Of a stretch of 64,000 nucleotides of DNA, positions 58,730 to 64,000 are shown piece by piece. The stretch comes from Histomonas meleagridis. Taxonomy: Eukaryota; Parabasalia; Tritrichomonadida; Dientamoebidae. The stretch lies in the NCBI GenBank assembly GCA_020186115.1, contig WSYJ01000142.1:62001-126000 (forward strand), read 5' to 3'. Within the stretch, counting starts at the first letter, position 1; each line of letters opens with the position of its first letter. The position numbers and the translations under genes are program-made. The notes under the pieces were generated by a model. It saw nothing but the letters and a program-made list of their open reading frames with translations, was not told the origin of the DNA and made no database searches.

Positions 58730-59440
58730 TTGGGATCAAATCCCTGTTGGAACGTTGGAGATATATTCAATTGTTTACATAGTTCTATATTGAATTTTTT
58801 CTGAATTGTTACCAATTATTCAATGAAAATAAAATTGTCAGCTTAAAAAGACAAAAAAATTGAGTTTGCTTTTGTTAACGAACTTTTTGTCCTGGAAATA
58901 AAAAATTTATGAAAACATAAATAAACAATAATTGAAATAAAATCAATTTAAATAAATTGTAAAATATGTATATTTTTTAATTCTATTTAAATTTTATTAA
59001 TTTTTGCATAAACATATCAATTCTGGTCGAGTTATTAGACTTATTTCTATATAGTTTTAAATTGCAAAGTTTGAAAATATTACATCTAAAAAGTAATTGT
59101 GCATAAAAACTGTCAATTTTATGTGAAATCAATAAACAAAATTACCGAAACACTTATTTATATATTAATACATATATAGAACATTAACTTTCGTTTTGCA
59201 TCCTTGAAAACAGCCAAATTAAATGATTTTTGGGTTGATAAGAAATAGAAATATTGAAATTTTATCATAGAATCGCTTTTTGTTATTTATTCCAATTAAT
59301 TATGATTAATTTATTTATTAATTTAATGAAAAAATAAATGATATAATAATTTTCGTAATACCTTAATACTTATTTAACCTGATTAATAATTTATATTCAA
59401 TAAAATAGTTTCTGTTTTTTATGTACATATTCTTGAAATA
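58730..59440. other. Intergenic region left of the DNA transposon
   Basis: AT-rich. The last dinucleotide (TA at 59439-59440) is the target site duplication of the element. No gene is seen. Confidence 0.5.
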
Positions 59441-59478
59441 CCCTGATGTCTTTCCAATTCGCGATTTTTACGACCGTT
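59441..59478 (+). repeat. Left terminal inverted repeat of the DNA transposon
   Basis: 38 bp, perfect partner at 60747-60784. The inner end ACCGTT overlaps a sequence of the AACGG type used before host genes, so it might act as the transposase promoter. Confidence 0.9.
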
Positions 59479-59519
59479 TATAGTATTCAAAAAATAGTAA
59501 ACGGCCTAGTGTGGCCACT

Positions 59520-60685
59520 ATGCACAGCAATATATTTCCAGGAAAACCCCATAAAGACTACACGAATTACAAAAAAAGGCCAATGCTCGAATGTGTTATA
59601 ACTCAAATTTCAAGAGGATACCCAAGAATTTCTAAGATTGCACAAACAAGTAAAATTCCTGATTCCACACTAAGATCCTGGAAAGATAAATTAAAGCATA
59701 ATCCTGCTTGGAGACCATGGAATAATGATCATGGAAGTGGTCATAGGATATTTACAGCCATAGAAGAACAATCAATTAAGGATTTTATTGTCGATTGTTT
59801 TTTACAACCAAGTTTTGTATTTACCAATGAAGACTTCATAATAATCGCTATGAATGCATATCTAACAAAATATCAAGATATAACTAATTTTAAAGAAACG
59901 AAAGATTTTCTAGTTTCACACCAATTTATCGCAGATTTTAAGAAGAGAAACCATCTCTCTTCTATGGTTTTACATCCTAAAAGGAGACCAAATGTGACTG
60001 ATAAAGAAAAAATCTAATTGGATCGATACAATACATAACCCTTCTTACTTCTGTTGATCATAGTAGAATTGTCAATGTGGATGAAACATGCTGGAAGTGT
60101 TTTCCAAATGGTATGGTAACTTGGGCAGAAAAAGGATCTGATGGAATATCGATCAACTTAAATTCTTCACCGAAGGCATCGATAACTGTTATGGCGAGCA
60201 TACGTTCAGATGGAACCAAAATTCCCCTTTACTTTATAGCAAAAGGAAAGACTGATCTTGTAGAAACAACACAAATTAGTGATGTTTCACCTCACATGTC
60301 CACCCACTCAAAAAACAGATGGACCACTGAGGAAACGTTTTATGAGTATTTACTGTTCCTCCGGCAACACTTCAATGACGAAGATCCTATACATTTGTTA
60401 CTTGACTCATATAAAGCCCACAAATGTCAATCAATTATCGATTTGGCAGAAACTCTGAAGAATAAATTATATTTCATACCACCCGGTATGACTGATGAAT
60501 TTCAACCATTAGATTGAAGGGTCTTCGGGTGTTTGAAGGCTACAGCACGTTATCTGTTTCGAAAAGAGTACAATCAAAACAATGAAAAAAAATTTACCAA
60601 ATTACAAGCAGCACAATGCATGGTTTGGGCATGGGAACACCTGCAACCCAATATAATCCAAGAGTCTTGGTCAATCTATGGATAA
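59520..60685 (+). pseudogene. Transposase with N-terminal HTH and DDE domain, broken
   Basis: The first ATG is at 59520. The N-terminal part (PRISKIAQTSKIPDSTLRSW) is a helix-turn-helix as in pogo/CENP-B-type transposases, followed by the second DNA-binding region (TAIEEQSIKDFIVDCFL ...). The frame stops at 60017; a one-base shift in a run of six A at about 60006 leads into the DDE domain: NVDETCWKCF (first Asp), HLLLDSYKAH (second Asp) and DEFQPLD (third acid). An in-frame TGA at 60515-60517 then interrupts what would continue RVFGCLKATARYLF to 60685. Both lesions make it non-autonomous. Confidence 0.85.
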
Positions 60686-60746
60686 AACATTTATTCATTT
60701 ATTTTCTTTCAGACAGAAAGTATTCATATTGAGAGAAACGGTTTTT

Positions 60747-60784
60747 AACGGTCGTAAAAATCGCGAATTGGAAAGACATCAGGG
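60747..60784 (-). repeat. Right terminal inverted repeat of the DNA transposon
   Basis: 38 bp, starting AACGGTCGTA and ending GACATCAGGG, directly followed by the TA target duplicate. Confidence 0.9.
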
Positions 60785-60786
60785 TA

Positions 60787-61098
60787 TATTGGGACAAACG
60801 ATACATTTTTTTCTGATTAAAACGATTCTCAATCATTGAATTTATGTGATGATTTTTTTTTAATTCGTGTATTTTAGCGAAATCTTCAATTTTATCGAAT
60901 GAATATATACACAAATACAATTTGCAAATTATCTTTAAAATACAGACTTGAGATACATTTATCAATTCTTTTTATTTCATATTACTCATGTGCTTTCAAA
61001 TTTCAAATATATTAAGTTTTACATTTAATTGTAATCACAATGCAGTGCATAACTTTATCATAAAAATTACTTTTGGCATCAAATGAAATGAGAAAACG
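60787..61098. other. Gap between transposon and ankyrin gene
   Basis: AT-rich; the upstream region of the last ankyrin gene. A shadow frame lies on the minus strand (60699-60965). Confidence 0.45.
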
Positions 61099-62715
61099 AT
61101 GGAAAATAGAAAAAAACGTTGTAAAAAAAAGTCGGTTAAGTTCTTTCCTGAACACATGTCTAATAATGATATTACTACCATAAGCACAGGAGATAAAAAG
61201 TTGAATGGTGCATCCACCTGCTTGAAATTCCTAATTGAGCTTGAGAAAGCCGTATTCAGTTTGACAAAAGAAAACTTTCAGCCGTCCGTTAAAAAATATT
61301 GGAATTATTCGATTCAAATTAATACTATAATAAGTAACATCGTATATAATGCATCTTCATCACGAACACACATATTTGATATTTACATAAATTTTTTAAA
61401 AGCACTTCAAACTAAAGAAGAAGAAATTAATCAAAATATTGTTAAACTAATATCAATTTTTATCAAACGTATATCTACAAATAACACACAAGAATCATAT
61501 TATTTAATCGAGCAACTAATCGAACAAAATTTAATTGATAAAAATATTACTAAAAATATTAATTCACAATATTTTGCACATTATAAAACAGAAGAAGAAA
61601 ACAAAAACCAAAATCATTTGGCATTTAGGTTTAATAGAAACGATCCAATAGAAAAATACTTTTTTAAAAATTATGAAGAACTATCAAAAAATGATTTTGC
61701 ACTACATAAGAAATTAATTAAAGAAGGACATAATCCAAATGAAATTGCACAAATAATTCGAAATGATGAAATCGAAAAACTTCAAGAAATATCATCACAA
61801 AGTAATTTTGATTTTAATCAAACAATTGAACAATCACTTTATGAAATATGTTCATTTATTAATAAAGAAAATGTTACATTAATTGATTATACAGCATTTT
61901 TTTCTTCTGTTAAATGTTTTAAATATCTACTTATGAATGGTGCAAATGTATATAAAACAGGTAAATATGCAGTTGCTGGTAGGAATGAAGAAATCATTCA
62001 TTTATGTGAACAAAATCATTCATCATTTGAAGGTGCATATGAAACAGCAATTGAATTTCATCTAAATGATATCTTTAAATATCTTTATGATAATAAATTA
62101 GAAAAAAATACAATCATATCCAAAAATGTCTGAAGATACAAATGATTTGATAAGTTTTTGTATTAAAAAAGATAATTATGAAATTTTAGCATTTTTGGAA
62201 GAAAAAGGAATTAATGTTAATGCTGATAATATAAATGAATCAGCAATAAATGGAAATTTGTATCTCGTTAAATGTTTTCTTCGAAAGAATCAAATTCCAA
62301 AAAATATTATATTATTTGCTTTAGAATCAGAAAATATTGAACTTGTGAAATATGTTTTAGAACAAAAAGGAATTGATGTTAATGCAAAAAATATTTATTT
62401 CAATAATTTTATATATGTTTTAATAATTTGAAATATGTTTTAATAATTTGAAACAGCACTTCATATAGCAGTTAGAAATAATAATATAGAAATAGTAAAA
62501 TTACTTTTAGATAAAGGAATTGATGTTAATGCAAAATATATTCATTTGAATAATTTAAAATATGTTTTAATAATTTATAATATGTTTTAATAATTTGGAA
62601 TATGCTTTCACAATATTTGACAGCAAAACAAATTGCACGACAAGAAGTTTACACAGAAATAATAAAAATAATTCGTGAAAAAAGTACGAACGAAAATTCT
62701 AATTATCTTCTATAA
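61099..62715 (+). CDS. DUF3447-type/ankyrin gene with two spacers and one frameshift
   Basis: The ATG at 61099 starts MENRKKRCKKKSVKFF; a second ATG at 61159 is possible. The N-terminal domain (CLKFLIELEKAVFSLTKENF), core (EGHNPNEIAQIIRNDEIEKL, TLIDYTAFFSSVKCFKYLLM) and AVAGRNEEIIHLCEQNHSSF follow the family. At 62126-62133 the frame shifts by one base in an A run (AAAAATG) and continues as SEDTNDLISFCIKKDNYEIL with ankyrin-like repeats. Units then lie at 62450-62539 and 62617-62715 (ending NSNYLL, stop), separated by a 57-nt spacer (62393-62449) and a 77-nt one (62540-62616). The 57-nt spacer has an in-frame TGA. Repeats of an AATATGTTTTAATAATTTG motif lie inside the spacers. Confidence 0.7.
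62393..62616 (+). repeat. Ankyrin unit/spacer array with a 19-20 nt internal tandem motif
   Basis: AATATGTTTTAATAATTTG and variants occur twice in each of the two spacers, so these spacers have grown or shrunk by tandem copying. One spacer is 57 nt, the other 77 nt. Confidence 0.65.
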
Positions 62716-63071
62716 ACATCAGATCTTCATTTTCAAGAAGAAATGGAAATGAAGCATATACTGTTAATAATCAAAATCGAACTAAAGAGAGTTTTAAATT
62801 ATTTTAATTTGCAAAAATTATTAATTGATAACAATTTGTTTTGCACAATTTATTGTAAAAAGTAAAGAGAATTAATGTGGCATAAACATATTTTTGCAAT
62901 AAAAGCAACAATTTTATATGAACAAATTGATCAATTTGTATAAAAATTTATTAAATCCCATTTTTCATTTTGCAAATCTTTTAATAATATCACAAATTAT
63001 GCTTATGATCCGATACAAATGAATCATGCAACATAAGATAAAACTTTTGAATTTTAACAAAGAGCAAAAAT
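62716..63071. other. Intergenic, nothing recognised
   Basis: AT-rich; 3' ends of convergent genes face each other. No features are seen. Confidence 0.45.
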
Positions 63072-64000
63072 TTATTTAATTCGTTTTCGATACAATATAA
63101 TTAATTTATCTGCTAAATTGTAGATAGAAAATTTCGAAAATTCAGAAAAAAATGAAAGAAACATTAATGAAATAACTAAACTCGAAAATATTAATGATAT
63201 TATTTGTTTTTGATGGGAAATTATGAACATTGAAGTTTGTGTTAATAGTAAACGAATTAATACAATTCGTGTTATATATCTTTCGGAAACAGAAGAAATT
63301 GGAATAATCAAAAGCATAAAAGCAGTCAAAACTAAAGAAAATAGTAATATATGAATCTTTTTTGGTACCAATCTCATAAAACACCAAAGAATTGGAATTA
63401 AACAAAATAAAATTATGATTGAATTCGAATCCATATTTTCAAACAGATAAAAAAGTTTATTTTTGTTGATGGAATCAAGTGAAATTGGAGGAACACCAAT
63501 TGTATGATCAAATATCATTACAATGGAAAAGCTTATTATTATACAGCAAATCAAGAAAATTATATTATAAAGTGTAAATGCACATCCAAAAAACATAACA
63601 ATAATTGGAATAAATAAATAAATAAATTCTATCCTCAAAGAGGTGAGAAAAGATGTGATTATAAACATTAAAAAAGTTGATTTGTTTTCAATGTTTTGTC
63701 GTTGGAAAAATGATTGTAAACAAAGTAGGTAAATTTCAAAAAGTAAATAGATTATTGAATATGAAAAGGAATTGCTTGTTATGAGGGCATCGGATAAAAT
63801 GGAAAATGATAGAAGAAATGAAGAAAAATGACTTCCATTAAATTTAATTAAAAAAGAAAAAAGAAGACTCTCTTGTATCCAATTTATTACAAGAGTTATC
63901 ACTTGTGAATCAATTGGAATTTTTTTTAAATTTTCATCAATTAAAGAAGATAACTTGAATACATTTGGATCTGATTTTTCAAATGAAAAAGAATTTTTTT
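63072..64000 (-). CDS. Multipass membrane protein, cut at the window end
   Basis: The frame remains open to the window edge; the 5' part lies outside. The GTG at 63902 is not a true start, because upstream codons (SDPNVFKLSSLIDENLKKIP) are coding-like. At least seven hydrophobic helices are visible: SLLFSFLIKF, FSYSIIYLLFEIYLLCL, FLMFIITSFL, YLFIPIIVMFFGCAFTLYNI, IIILFCLIPILWCFM, ILLFSLVLTAFMLLIIPI and LIFSSLVISLMFLSFFS. Between them are short loops, one with DHTIGVPPISLDS. The architecture would fit an ER glycosyltransferase of the GT-C type or a transporter, but no motif decides. I do not name it. Confidence 0.65.
   Translation of the reverse strand, partial: KNSFSFEKSDPNVFKLSSLIDENLKKIPIDSQVITLVINWIQESLLFSFLIKFNGSHFSSFLLSFSILSDALITSNSFSYSIIYLLFEIYLLCLQSFFQRQNIENKSTFLMFIITSFLTSLRIEFIYLFIPIIVMFFGCAFTLYNIIFLICCIIISFSIVMIFDHTIGVPPISLDSINKNKLFYLFENMDSNSIIILFCLIPILWCFMRLVPKKIHILLFSLVLTAFMLLIIPISSVSERYITRIVLIRLLLTQTSMFIISHQKQIISLIFSSLVISLMFLSFFSEFSKFSIYNLADKLIILYRKRIK

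Larger units (their letters stand above)
59441..60784 (+). mobile_element. Tc1/mariner-pogo type DNA transposon, structurally complete
   Basis: The terminal inverted repeats are 38 bp and perfect: 59441-59478 starts CCCTGATGTC and ends ACGACCGTT, and 60747-60784 is its reverse complement. The element is flanked by TA on both sides (59439-59440 and 60785-60786), the hallmark target duplication of the Tc1/mariner superfamily. Its total length is 1344 bp with a single transposase gene. Perfect repeats indicate recent insertion, but the transposase frame is broken. Confidence 0.93.

Overview
The window looks like nuclear DNA of a parabasalid protist, most likely a Tritrichomonas-like trichomonad. 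It is strongly AT-rich with short intergenic gaps, and most genes are single uninterrupted frames on both strands using the standard code. It also carries several hallmark families: a BspA-like leucine-rich repeat fragment, DUF3447-type/ankyrin genes, a small R2R3 Myb gene, and Myb-type AACGG/AACGTT elements just upstream of many start codons. The assignment is inferred from gene content only.

Layout. 0-9 kb: a ubiquitin-like-domain protein, a broken BspA-like LRR gene, a small unknown protein and a 1748-residue helical protein. 9-10.9 kb: an interrupted ankyrin gene. 11-18.6 kb: a GRP170/Lhs1-like Hsp70, a palindromic minisatellite, a HARE-type winged-helix protein and a HOPS/CORVET WD40-CHCR-RING subunit. 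19.1-24.7 kb: two divergently transcribed interrupted ankyrin genes. 25-30.1 kb: a dense housekeeping block with a divergent ubiquitin-like/eS31 ribosomal fusion, thioredoxin, D-aminoacyl-tRNA deacylase, a tail-anchored helical protein, a Get4-like protein, PC4/Sub1 and RPB10. 30.3-34.6 kb and 43.3-46.5 kb: two arms of a large inverted duplication, each with a beta-barrel (Tom40/VDAC-like) gene, an ALG1-like mannosyltransferase and ankyrin remnants. The arms enclose a RING protein, a SAP + SP-RING SUMO ligase, a 1399-residue helical protein and a bromodomain protein. 47-58.7 kb: R2R3 Myb, a CFAP70-like TPR protein, a type I membrane protein, a Cys-rich protein, a four-TM protein, a small unknown, a decayed DDE transposase and a RhoGAP. 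59.4-60.8 kb: a complete but inactivated Tc1/pogo-type element with perfect 38-bp inverted repeats and a TA duplication. 61-62.7 kb: a further ankyrin gene. 63.07 kb to the edge: a multipass membrane protein cut by the window end.

The most unusual signal is in the ankyrin genes. Each C-terminal array is built of clean 93-nt units (31 codons). Successive units are separated by AT-rich spacers, most often exactly 77 nt long, that begin with a conserved ATTTATTTGTTTTATTT-like motif and end with TTATTTAAATTATTT. By hand I count 27 spacers in five loci, of which 16 are 77 nt. All but six have lengths that break the frame, and each of those six contains an in-frame stop. The units themselves stay open and conserved. 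The spacers therefore behave like one intron per ankyrin repeat, yet they lack consistent GT-AG ends and lack the published trichomonad intron consensus. They may be a non-canonical intron class, DNA removed by another mechanism, or a decay product. Transcript data would decide.

The remaining genes cover trafficking (HOPS/CORVET subunit, Get4-like), ER glycosylation and folding (ALG1, GRP170-like), hydrogenosome import or transport (beta-barrel), transcription and chromatin (Myb, PC4, RPB10, bromodomain, HARE, SUMO ligase), translation (eS31, DTD), redox (thioredoxin) and flagellum (CFAP70-like). Start codons were set to ATG throughout; several open frames extend upstream only through non-ATG codons.
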